From JBLIKP01 sp047635375 (GTDB lineage Bacteria; Bacteroidota; Bacteroidia; Sphingobacteriales; Sphingobacteriaceae), in the NCBI GenBank assembly GCA_047635375.1, contig JBLIKP010000019.1:1-31840 (forward strand): DNA of 31,840 nucleotides, written 5' to 3'. Numbering within the stretch: position 1 is the first letter of the stretch; each line of letters begins with the position of its first letter. The notes below the pieces were generated by a model. The model saw nothing but the letters and a program-made list of their open reading frames with translations. It made no database searches and had not been told where the DNA came from. The translations under genes and the position numbers were made by a program. Shown here piece by piece: positions 9,116 to 16,376 of this stretch.

Positions 9116-9655
9116 TTATGATTCAATTAATTCGCGCTCCATCTTGCGCAACTTTGCCGACACCGAAGTATCGTATTGTAAATCACCGATACGCATAATA
9201 AATCCACCGATAAGGTCCTCATCAATAGTTTCTACTATCTCGATTTTACTACCAGTCATCTTTTTTGCAATGGTGTTAATTTCATTTCTTGTAGCCTCAT
9301 CAATAGGTGCTGCAGTTCTAACAAATGCTTTTTCGATGCCCTTTACAATTAAGTATTGAAGCATAAATTCTTTGGCTACTTCCAAAAGTAAAGACTCACG
9401 ACTCTTACTGGCCATAATCGAGATAAACTGATGTGTAATTTCCTGAACCTTAGTTCCGAAAATTTCCGCCAATACCTTTACCTTTTTTGAAGGTGGAATA
9501 ATTGGGCTTTTAAGCATCAATTTTAAATCACGATTTTCCTCACACGTAGAAATAAAAAGTTCCATATCGGCTTTTACTTCTTCAAGCTTGTTGACTTCCT
9601 GTGAGAAATCGATCATCGATTTCGCGTATCTGGTGGCTACTCTATTTACTGACAT
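9116..9655 (-). CDS. atpH: ATP synthase delta subunit (OSCP-like)
   Basis: Peripheral-stalk connector that joins the b dimer to the top of F1. It has 179 residues, normal length. The N-terminal six-helix domain begins VNRVATRYAKSMIDFSQE, and the family signature near the C-terminus reads DEDLIGGFIMRIGDLQYDTS. Identity is supported by these motifs and by its place between atpF and atpA. Confidence 0.96.
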   Translation of the reverse strand: MSVNRVATRYAKSMIDFSQEVNKLEEVKADMELFISTCEENRDLKLMLKSPIIPPSKKVKVLAEIFGTKVQEITHQFISIMASKSRESLLLEVAKEFMLQYLIVKGIEKAFVRTAAPIDEATRNEINTIAKKMTGSKIEIVETIDEDLIGGFIMRIGDLQYDTSVSAKLRKMERELIES

Positions 9656-9675
9656 TTATTTCTATTTAAGAGATA

Positions 9676-9689
9676 AACCCAAAAGGGTT
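9676..9689 (-). other. Small hairpin between atpF and atpH
   Basis: AACCC (9676-9680) and GGGTT (9685-9689) can pair across an AAAA loop, 9 bases after the atpF stop. The stem is only 5 bp, so function is doubtful. It is noted because the strong atpE and atpG hairpins lie at the same place relative to their genes. Confidence 0.25.
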
Positions 9690-9697
9690 AAAATGAT

Positions 9698-10192
9698 TTA
9701 GTTTAAGGTGATGTCTTTCAACAACCCATCAACCATTTCTTTTTGAGCATCTTGATTACCCAACTCTTTTCTTAAGATTTTTTCTGCGATCTCAACTGAA
9801 GTTACAGCAACCATGCTTTTAACTTCTTTCATTAAAGCAGATTTTTTTTCTTCAATATCACGTCCTGCTTTCTCAACGATTTTATCAGCCTCGGTTTGAG
9901 CCTGGCCTTTAGCTTCGCTGATTAAGTTATCACGCATTGAACGAGCTTCCTTAAGCATTTTCTCACGCTCTAAACGTGCTTCAGCTAATACCTTTTCATT
10001 CTCTTCGTTAAGACGAGACAATTCTTCTTTTGCTTTTTCAGCCGAAGCTAAAGCATCTTCAATTGATTCTTCACGCTCTTTTAACGCAGCCATAATCGGC
10101 TTCCAAGCGAACTTTCCTAAAAGGAATAATACGATTGAGAAAGAAAGTGTTGTCCAAACGATTAATCCTAATCCGGGTGTTACTAATCCCAT
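9698..10192 (-). CDS. atpF: ATP synthase b subunit
   Basis: Peripheral-stalk subunit. It has 164 residues: one membrane helix at about 8-28 (LGLIVWTTLSFSIVLFLLG), the conserved turn FAWKPI at 28-33, then a long charged amphipathic helix rich in Glu, Lys and Ala that forms the dimeric coiled coil. Only one b-type gene is present, so the stalk is probably a homodimer. It lies 88 bases after atpE; this gap contains the hairpin at 10235-10274. Confidence 0.97.
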   Translation of the reverse strand: MGLVTPGLGLIVWTTLSFSIVLFLLGKFAWKPIMAALKEREESIEDALASAEKAKEELSRLNEENEKVLAEARLEREKMLKEARSMRDNLISEAKGQAQTEADKIVEKAGRDIEEKKSALMKEVKSMVAVTSVEIAEKILRKELGNQDAQKEMVDGLLKDITLN

Positions 10193-10234
10193 GGTATTTT
10201 ATTTTTATATGTAATGTTATTCTTTTAACTCAAA

Positions 10235-10274
10235 TTAAAAAAGGGTTCTGCAACCAATCGTTGCAGAAGCCCTT
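10235..10274 (-). terminator. Terminator-like hairpin between atpE and atpF
   Basis: On the minus strand, AAGGG plus TTCTGCAAC pairs with GTTGCAGAA plus CCCTT (plus-strand arms 10241-10254 and 10260-10274), giving 14 pairs with one bulged base and a 5-base loop, followed directly by a run of T. It begins 6 bases after the atpE stop. By structure it is as good an intrinsic terminator as the one closing the operon, yet four more atp genes follow. It is probably a partial terminator or a 3' stability element for atpE mRNA. Confidence 0.75.
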
Positions 10275-10280
10275 AGGGGA

Positions 10281-10523
10281 TTAACCCAATACTACAAGAA
10301 GACAAACTACGATTGCAAAGAATACCGCACCTTCAACAAGAGCAGCAGCAACAATCATAGAAGCACGTAGGTCACCGCTAGCCTCAGGCTGACGAGCCAT
10401 AGACTCCAATGCAGAAGCACCGATTTTACCGATACCAACACCTGCACCTAAAGCAGCAATACCAGCACCTATACCAGCACCCATTACGCCAACAGCTTCT
10501 AATAAAATAGTTAATAATTCCAT
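10281..10523 (-). CDS. atpE: ATP synthase c subunit (rotor ring)
   Basis: An 80-residue hairpin of two membrane helices that forms the proton-driven c-ring. Helix 1 carries the packed glycine motif (GAGIGAGIAALGAGVGIG, about 15-32). The polar loop ARQP lies at 43-46. Helix 2 holds the ion-binding carboxylate E64 in ALVEGAVFF. The residue after E64 is Gly, not the Ser/Thr typical of sodium-type rings, which points to proton coupling. It lies 40 bases after atpB. Confidence 0.98.
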   Translation of the reverse strand: MELLTILLEAVGVMGAGIGAGIAALGAGVGIGKIGASALESMARQPEASGDLRASMIVAAALVEGAVFFAIVVCLLVVLG

Positions 10524-10563
10524 GATGAAATTGAATTTATAAAAATTAAAAAATAGTTACTAA

Positions 10564-11781
10564 TTAATGATGCTCCTCAGTCGCCATACCAAAATATAAC
10601 GCCGATAGCAATGTAAATACATAGGCCTGAAGAAATGCTACTAACACTTCTAAGCAAGTCATGAATACTAGGAATACAACAGACCCAACACTCACACCAT
10701 ATCCAGTTCCAACGCTTGTTTCTCCAAATATGAAGATTAAACTAACGAAAGATAAAATGATAATGTGACCTGCAGTTATGTTAGCAAACAAACGTAGCAT
10801 AAGAACCACTGGCTTGTTGATCATCCCTAAAAGTTCAATTGGAACCATGATTGGCAATAACCAAACTGGCACTCCTGGTGTAGCAAATATGTGCTTCCAG
10901 TAATTTGCGTTCCCATTTATGGTGGTTACCCCAAAAGCAAATAATGCTAATACTAAAGTAACCGCAATGTTTCCTGTAATGTTCAATCCACCTAGGAATG
11001 GAATTAATCCTAAGATATTCCCAACCCAAATAAAGAAAAATACAGAAAGTAAAAATGGAGTGAATTTTTCGTAATGCTTACCGATAGATGGCTTCGCAAC
11101 CTCGTCACGAACAAAAATAATCAATGGTTCAAGGAAAGATTGAATTCCTTTTGGCGCCTTACCTTTGTTTGTTTTATAACCCTTAGCAGCTGTAAAAAAC
11201 AACCAGAAAAGAATAATCATTGTAAGGAACATCCCTGCAACGGTTTTTGTAATTGAAAGATCATACACAGCAGGACCCTCAGCATGGTGTTCACCTTCAT
11301 GAGACTCAGAAACAAGCTCAACAGCCATAACTTCGGCCGAATCACTAACCATTGAATCATTCATCATAGAATCAACAACCTTTTCAGTATGCATTTCTTC
11401 ATGATTATGATCATTTGGAGTTACAATACTAATATGCTCATGCTCTAAGGAGAATGTATATCCTGTTTTTTCACTAGTGTAAGTGGCTGGATCATGGTTT
11501 TCATCCATAAATCGAGCCGAAGAAAATACGTCAAATCCTTTGTCAGTATAAAGGATAATTGGTAAATGAAGTGAATAATGATGTCCACTTGGTGTCGTAA
11601 AGAAATGTATTTCGTGCGCATCTTGAACGTGATGTAAAATCATTTCACCCGCATTAAATTTCTCTTTCCCACCCTCTGAAGAAGCCTTTGCGGAAAGGCT
11701 AAATGACATCAGAACGACAAATCCGGCGACTAGGGCCGAAAATCTTGATAAGGTAAACCCTTTCATTTGTATCAATTTCAA
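10564..11781 (-). CDS. atpB: ATP synthase a subunit with long exported N-terminal extension
   Basis: Stator subunit that forms the two proton half-channels against the c-ring. It has 405 residues against about 270 in E. coli. Residues 1-34 look like a signal peptide. Residues 35-170 are a His- and acid-rich domain (HDP, HEHISIV, NDHNHEEMHTE, HEGEHHAEG), presumably periplasmic. The canonical membrane domain starts near 176; the key arginine is R330 in MLRLFANITAGHI. The extension is known from Bacteroidota a subunits, but its function is not established. It lies 6 bases after the AtpI-like gene and 40 bases before atpE. Confidence 0.96.
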   Translation of the reverse strand: MKLIQMKGFTLSRFSALVAGFVVLMSFSLSAKASSEGGKEKFNAGEMILHHVQDAHEIHFFTTPSGHHYSLHLPIILYTDKGFDVFSSARFMDENHDPATYTSEKTGYTFSLEHEHISIVTPNDHNHEEMHTEKVVDSMMNDSMVSDSAEVMAVELVSESHEGEHHAEGPAVYDLSITKTVAGMFLTMIILFWLFFTAAKGYKTNKGKAPKGIQSFLEPLIIFVRDEVAKPSIGKHYEKFTPFLLSVFFFIWVGNILGLIPFLGGLNITGNIAVTLVLALFAFGVTTINGNANYWKHIFATPGVPVWLLPIMVPIELLGMINKPVVLMLRLFANITAGHIIILSFVSLIFIFGETSVGTGYGVSVGSVVFLVFMTCLEVLVAFLQAYVFTLLSALYFGMATEEHH

Positions 11782-11787
11782 CGTTTT

Positions 11788-12165
11788 TTAAGATTTTTTT
11801 TGCGGTCGCAAGGTAGTTATAAATGAGGTTATTTCAAACACTGTAAACAACAAGTATTGAATAAAAAAATTCACAACGAATGCGGTCTTGTTTTCAGTGA
11901 AGTTTAGCAGGAAAATAATTAAAAAAATCATTCCCCCTAAAAGCTTTATGGTGATAGCGCCATTAATATGCGTTACAAAACGGATGTCATTTTGATCTAT
12001 CCCTTTTAATCCCACATATAATGAAACTCCGGTAATCACCCCGAAAAATAGTAATCCCCAATAAGCTCCGTGATCAACCCAATGCGCTGGCATGAAATGA
12101 TCGGCGGCAAGCCATGCGGCAACCATTGCCAAACAAAAAATTAGATATTTTATTGTATTTCCCAT
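11788..12165 (-). CDS. AtpI-like membrane protein of the ATP synthase operon
   Basis: A 125-residue protein with about four membrane helices (near 3-20, 34-54, 68-87 and 94-117) and a basic C-terminus (RPQKKS). I do not recognise a named motif. Size, topology and place between atpZ and atpB match AtpI-type accessory proteins, which help c-ring assembly or ion supply in other bacteria. The assignment rests on context more than on residues. The ATG start is 8 bases after the atpZ stop. Confidence 0.65.
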   Translation of the reverse strand: MGNTIKYLIFCLAMVAAWLAADHFMPAHWVDHGAYWGLLFFGVITGVSLYVGLKGIDQNDIRFVTHINGAITIKLLGGMIFLIIFLLNFTENKTAFVVNFFIQYLLFTVFEITSFITTLRPQKKS

Positions 12166-12173
12166 TTTGGGGG

Positions 12174-12395
12174 CTAAAGAAGTTTCCTAATCATATAATA
12201 CATGGCAAAACCTACAGAAACTAAAGATAAAATCAAAGTAAACCACTTTGTCTCAGTTATGGTTTTAGTGTCTAGGTATCTTCCAAGAAGAACGCCTAAA
12301 ACAATAATGGTTATCATTTGAAAACCAATACCGGAAAATTTGGCGTAATTACGAAGTAACTTTCTCCGTTTTTCCTTGGGGTCTTGATTGTCCAT
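12174..12395 (-). CDS. atpZ: AtpZ-family ATP synthase accessory protein
   Basis: A small protein of 73 residues with a basic N-terminus (EKRRKLLRNYAKFSG) and two membrane helices; the first ends in the family motif GVLLGRYLD. AtpZ proteins pair with AtpI and are linked to c-ring assembly or Mg/Ca handling in other bacteria. I start it at the ATG at 12395. A GTG two codons upstream (12401) is the only other option. Either start lies inside the bactofilin gene, an overlap of 47 or 53 bases in another frame; no later Met would leave the first helix whole. Confidence 0.85.
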   Translation of the reverse strand: MDNQDPKEKRRKLLRNYAKFSGIGFQMITIIVLGVLLGRYLDTKTITETKWFTLILSLVSVGFAMYYMIRKLL

Positions 12396-12771
12396 TTTCA
12401 CTTATTTCCGAAGAATTTCCCATACTACAAGCTCCATTGAACCGAGCTCCAGATTCAACAATTAATTTGTTGGTTGAAATATCACCTGAAATATTTGCAG
12501 TGCTTTTCAAAAACAATACCTCAGAAATTTTTATAGTCCCGGTTATTGTTCCAGATATATCGGCATTTCTACCAAGGAGCTCACCGTTAACTTTTCCTTT
12601 ATTTCCTATTACAATTTTAGCTTTGGAATCAATATTACCTTCAATGGTTCCGTCTACTCTAATATCTCCTTCTGAGAACATATCACCCTTAATGCGGGTT
12701 CCTGTAGCAATTAAGTTAATTGAATTGCTGGGTGCTGCTTCTTTGGCGTTTCCGTTTTCTTTTGTAAACAT
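12349..12771 (-). CDS. Bactofilin (polymer-forming cytoskeletal protein)
   Basis: Self-assembling filament protein that scaffolds peptidoglycan enzymes near the inner membrane. It has 140 residues: a short polar tail, then a right-handed beta-helix of repeated short strands at about 20-118 (GTRIKGDMFSEGDIRVDGTI, VIGNKGKVNGELLG, ADISGTITGTI, ANISGDIST), and a polar C-terminal tail. Glycine at regular spacing and alternating Val/Ile are the bactofilin signature. It lies 10 bases after the M23 peptidase gene, a pairing also known in other phyla where bactofilin recruits such enzymes. Its 3' end overlaps atpZ. Confidence 0.92.
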   Translation of the reverse strand: MFTKENGNAKEAAPSNSINLIATGTRIKGDMFSEGDIRVDGTIEGNIDSKAKIVIGNKGKVNGELLGRNADISGTITGTIKISEVLFLKSTANISGDISTNKLIVESGARFNGACSMGNSSEISENGQSRPQGKTEKVTS

Positions 12772-12781
12772 TGTTGCTCTT

Positions 12782-13648
12782 TTAAAATGTAATAAACTCC
12801 TCTGGGTTTAGGGGTTTACCTCCTTGCCACAATTCAAAATGTAAATGTGGACCGGAAGCCAGCTCACCGGAACTACCAATAATGGCAACCGCTTCACCAG
12901 CGCGCACAAAATTACCAACTTTTTTCAACAATGCAGAATTATGTTTATATAATGAGATTAAATTACTGGAATGTTGTATTGCAATAACATAACCAGTCTC
13001 AGAAGTAAAGTCCGCTAAAATTACCGTGCCATCCAATGTAGACTTGATTGTTTCGTTTTTTGGAGCCACAATATCAACTCCTACATGACCTGAAGCTGAA
13101 TTAAATTCTTCAGTAACAATTCCCTTTAACGGTGAAAAAAACGAGTACCCTGAAATTCCAGACCTCATTCCCGACGAAACCAAGGCCAAATCAAATTTCT
13201 CTTGACCTTCGACCAGGCCCCTAAGCTTTTCTTCTCCTTCTAATAAATTAGCATCCAAAGTTGCCTTTTCCTCTTCAATGGTCGCTAATCCAATATCTCT
13301 CAGGGCTATAGTATCAATTTCGCCCGAAATCACACCTCTAATATTTGCTAAATATAGGTCCCGCGCATTAATAGCTCCCTCCAAAGAGTCAACAGAAAAT
13401 GACATTTCTGTTAAATCACGACGTATATTTACATCGGCATAGCCTGGGATATACATTTTTAAGGGAGTGAATATTACGGTTACCACAAACAATATGGTAA
13501 ATAACATTACCATCACACTCAAAAGGATAAATACATTTAATCTCGAAAGGGTAAATGAGGCTTTTTCCTCGAAAGTTTCATCTTTCAGAATAACCAGTTT
13601 ATACTTATCCTTTAATTTTTTGGTGAATTTCTTTTTCTCTACTGCCAT
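12782..13648 (-). CDS. Membrane-anchored M23 (LytM-type) peptidase
   Basis: Probable peptidoglycan endopeptidase. It has 288 residues: a basic cytoplasmic start (residues 1-22), one membrane helix (about 38-60), a periplasmic helical segment (about 75-160), and a C-terminal M23 domain (about 170-288). Zinc ligands are present: H188 and D192 in GHVGVD, and H270 in GPHLHFE; H236 (LYKHNS) and H268 fill the other catalytic positions. This makes an active enzyme more likely than a degenerate activator. It heads the long minus-strand operon and is followed by bactofilin. A promoter fits well upstream. Confidence 0.93.
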   Translation of the reverse strand: MAVEKKKFTKKLKDKYKLVILKDETFEEKASFTLSRLNVFILLSVMVMLFTILFVVTVIFTPLKMYIPGYADVNIRRDLTEMSFSVDSLEGAINARDLYLANIRGVISGEIDTIALRDIGLATIEEEKATLDANLLEGEEKLRGLVEGQEKFDLALVSSGMRSGISGYSFFSPLKGIVTEEFNSASGHVGVDIVAPKNETIKSTLDGTVILADFTSETGYVIAIQHSSNLISLYKHNSALLKKVGNFVRAGEAVAIIGSSGELASGPHLHFELWQGGKPLNPEEFITF

Positions 13649-13674
13649 TTAATTGCAAAAATGTTAATAATTTT

Positions 13675-13706
13675 CAAAATTATCCGTTTAATGAAATAAT
13701 TACAAT
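13675..13706 (-). promoter_or_regulatory. Bacteroidota-type promoter for the M23-bactofilin-ATP synthase operon
   Basis: On the minus strand, ATTG (13706-13703) and TAATTTTG (13682-13675) are 20 bases apart, matching the -33/-7 consensus of the phylum. The ATG of the M23 gene is 27 bases beyond the -7 box. I see no equally good promoter inside the operon upstream of atpB. Confidence 0.65.
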
Positions 13707-13744
13707 GATTTTCACATTGATTTTCGAGGTTAATTTAATCAACG

Positions 13745-13752
13745 TAAATTTA
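13745..13752 (+). promoter_or_regulatory. Weak -7 box for the porW-PBP1A-uvrC operon
   Basis: TAAATTTA differs from TAnnTTTG only in the last base. No well-spaced -33 TTG is seen. Its position suits a short leader before either candidate porW start. Confidence 0.3.
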
Positions 13753-13775
13753 CACGCTTAAACTACAATTCCTCA

Positions 13776-16376
13776 TTGGGGTTAGTAAGAAACATAAAAA
13801 AAACAAGTCTAGTGCTTAAATATACTTCTAAATATCTGTTTTTGGGATTAACATGCGTTTTCATCCTAGGATGTAATCCAACCAAAGACACCTATTTAAA
13901 TAAAAAATACCAAAACTTAACTGCTAGATTCAACGGCCTTTACAATGCTAAAATCAAAATGCAGGAAGGCGTAGCAAAGCTTAACAAGGCACATAAAGAT
14001 GATTACTCAACGGTCCTAGAAATCTACCCCCTAGGAGACAATAAGGCATCCAAATCGGTATTTCCAATTATGGATGAAATCGTAAAGAAAGCCTCTGTAA
14101 TTATCCAAAGGAAACCATTAAGTAAGTTTGTTGATGACAGTTATCTCTTAATCGGGCAAGCATATTTCTACAAACAAGATTACTTTTCTGCCCTTCAAGC
14201 CTTTCAATACATCTACGCAAATTTTAAGGATACAAAAGAACAAAAGGAGTCCCTAATTTGGATTATGCGATGTCACACCAAAATGGGCAACCTTTCCCAA
14301 GTTGAACCCTTCTTAAATATTGCAACAGGTGATTTAAATTTCCCGCCAAAATTAAAAGGGGAATTATTTCTGGCTTCCGCCGATTACCAATTTGCGCAAA
14401 AAAACACATCAGCCACCATTAATGAACTAAATAAATCGATCAACCTTTCCAAAAAGAGAGATGAGAAAACTCGAATGATTTTCATTTATGGTCAACTATT
14501 AGAATTAAGCAACCAGCCAGATCAAGCTGCTCGTAAATACCAAGAGGTAATAAAAAGAAATCCACAATATGAAATGGCCTTCAATGCCAAAGTAAAACAA
14601 GCAGGTTTGTTTAAAACAAACAATACGGGTTCCAAGAAGGAAATCATCAGTCAATTAACTGAACTACTTGAAGATGAGAAAAACAAAGACTATCGCGATC
14701 AAATTTATTTTGCCTTAGGCCAAATTGCAGAAAGTGAAAAAAAACATGAAGAGGCCTTTGGCCTTTATAAAGAATCCATTTCTTCAAGCAGAGGGAATCG
14801 AAGTAAGAAGGCTGCAGGATATTTGGCTGTAGCCGATTTAGCCTATGATAAATTAAAGGACTACCCAATCGCACAAGCTTATTATGATAGTGCAATAGTA
14901 TTAATCCCAGCAACCGATGAAAGGCAGGATCAGGTAGAATCAAGATCTAATAGCTTAACTCGTCTAGTAGAGAATTTGAAAATAATTTCCAAGCAGGACA
15001 GTCTATTGACACTATCCTCTTTATCCGTGTCTGAACAAAACGCCCTTATTGAGGATATGGTTAATGCGAAACTAGACGCTAAGGAAAGAGAGAGAGAAGC
15101 TAAATTATCCAAAAATCAAAACACTAATCCTGTTCGTCAAAAACAAACGATTAATACCGTTTCCACAACAAACTGGTATTTTTATAATTCCAATGTAGTA
15201 AGTGGTGGATATAATGATTTTGTTGGAAAATGGGGTAAACGAAATCTTGAAGACAATTGGAGAAGAAAAGAAAAACAATCGGCGTTTTTAGGAAATGATC
15301 AAAACCTAAATAATGCGGCTGACGCCTATACTTCGGAAGAAACATTTGAAAAGGAAAAAGAATTGCTTTTAGCTAGTATCCCAAATTCTCCGTCAGCCAT
15401 AGCCAATTCAAAGGACCAATTAATTGAGGCTTATTTTATTTTAGGAAATATTTATAGGGATGAATTAGATGCGAAAAAATCGGCAATTGAAGCACACGAA
15501 AATTTAATTAACACCTATCCAAGAAATAAATACCAATTAGAGTGTTATTACTCACTTTACCTATTACATAAGACAAATGGGAATCAAAGCAAATCTGACT
15601 CCTATAAAAATTTAATCCTAGCAAATTATTCAAATTCAATCTACGCCAAAACAATAAACAATCCTAACTTCGCCTCCCAAAATAAGGGAGCCCTAAACGA
15701 ATTAGAAGCTGTCTATGAAAGAGCGTACATTGATTATAACAATGGATTTTATCCTCGGGTAATTAGTATTTGTGAGGAGACCCTTAAGTCATCACCGAAA
15801 AATGAATTAGCCCCAAATTTCGCATTATTGAAAGCAATTAGTGTTGGAAAGACATCTGGCAACAAAGCACTTTCGGTTGAACTAAGGGCGTTAATTAGCA
15901 AATATCCAAAAACAGAATCTAGCCAAATGGCCTCAGCAATTTTAGGGAAACTTGGTGAGGAAGGAAAAGAATCAGCAATACCTGAATCAAAGGTGGATAA
16001 CAGTACCAATTCCATATTCACAGAAAAAACAGGAGATGAATATTATGTTTTATTCAAATTTCAAGGCCCTAAAATAAATGTAAGCAAAGCAAAAATTGCC
16101 TTGGCCGACTATTGCGAAAAAAATTATTCCATTGAAAAGCTAAATAATATCTCTAGAATTTACACAAATGACATTCAATTTATTGTGCTTAAAGTCTTTA
16201 AGGACTTTAATACAGCAAATAATTTCCTTGAAGGTTTAGAAGATAACTACCTTAGCGATGCTTCTGGTGTTAAGTACAATTACACCAATTTAATAATCTC
16301 CGAACCAAACTATTACAAAGTTTTGAAGGAAAGAATTTTGGATGATTATGAAGAGTATTTTAAAAGCAAAAATTAA
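13776..16376 (+). CDS. porW: PorW/SprE-type TPR lipoprotein of type IX secretion
   Basis: Outer-membrane-linked lipoprotein needed for type IX secretion and gliding; called SprE in Flavobacterium and PorW in Porphyromonas. It has 866 residues. The lipobox FILGC places the lipidated cysteine at C33. TPR-like repeats begin near residue 110 (YLLIGQAYFYKQDYFSALQAFQYI) and recur to about 720; the C-terminal 100 residues form an alpha/beta region (YYVLFKFQGPKINVSKAKIAL). No ATG precedes the lipobox; the start is TTG (13776) or GTG (13812), the latter giving a shorter, more typical lipoprotein signal. The stop overlaps the next ATG (TAATG), so it is coupled to the PBP gene. Confidence 0.88.
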   Translation: MGLVRNIKKTSLVLKYTSKYLFLGLTCVFILGCNPTKDTYLNKKYQNLTARFNGLYNAKIKMQEGVAKLNKAHKDDYSTVLEIYPLGDNKASKSVFPIMDEIVKKASVIIQRKPLSKFVDDSYLLIGQAYFYKQDYFSALQAFQYIYANFKDTKEQKESLIWIMRCHTKMGNLSQVEPFLNIATGDLNFPPKLKGELFLASADYQFAQKNTSATINELNKSINLSKKRDEKTRMIFIYGQLLELSNQPDQAARKYQEVIKRNPQYEMAFNAKVKQAGLFKTNNTGSKKEIISQLTELLEDEKNKDYRDQIYFALGQIAESEKKHEEAFGLYKESISSSRGNRSKKAAGYLAVADLAYDKLKDYPIAQAYYDSAIVLIPATDERQDQVESRSNSLTRLVENLKIISKQDSLLTLSSLSVSEQNALIEDMVNAKLDAKEREREAKLSKNQNTNPVRQKQTINTVSTTNWYFYNSNVVSGGYNDFVGKWGKRNLEDNWRRKEKQSAFLGNDQNLNNAADAYTSEETFEKEKELLLASIPNSPSAIANSKDQLIEAYFILGNIYRDELDAKKSAIEAHENLINTYPRNKYQLECYYSLYLLHKTNGNQSKSDSYKNLILANYSNSIYAKTINNPNFASQNKGALNELEAVYERAYIDYNNGFYPRVISICEETLKSSPKNELAPNFALLKAISVGKTSGNKALSVELRALISKYPKTESSQMASAILGKLGEEGKESAIPESKVDNSTNSIFTEKTGDEYYVLFKFQGPKINVSKAKIALADYCEKNYSIEKLNNISRIYTNDIQFIVLKVFKDFNTANNFLEGLEDNYLSDASGVKYNYTNLIISEPNYYKVLKERILDDYEEYFKSKN

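Noticed and set aside
12437..12811. A 124-codon plus-strand open frame opposite bactofilin.
   Set aside because: It is antisense to a well-supported beta-helix gene, shows no family pattern, and arises from the repeated Val/Ile/Gly codons of bactofilin.
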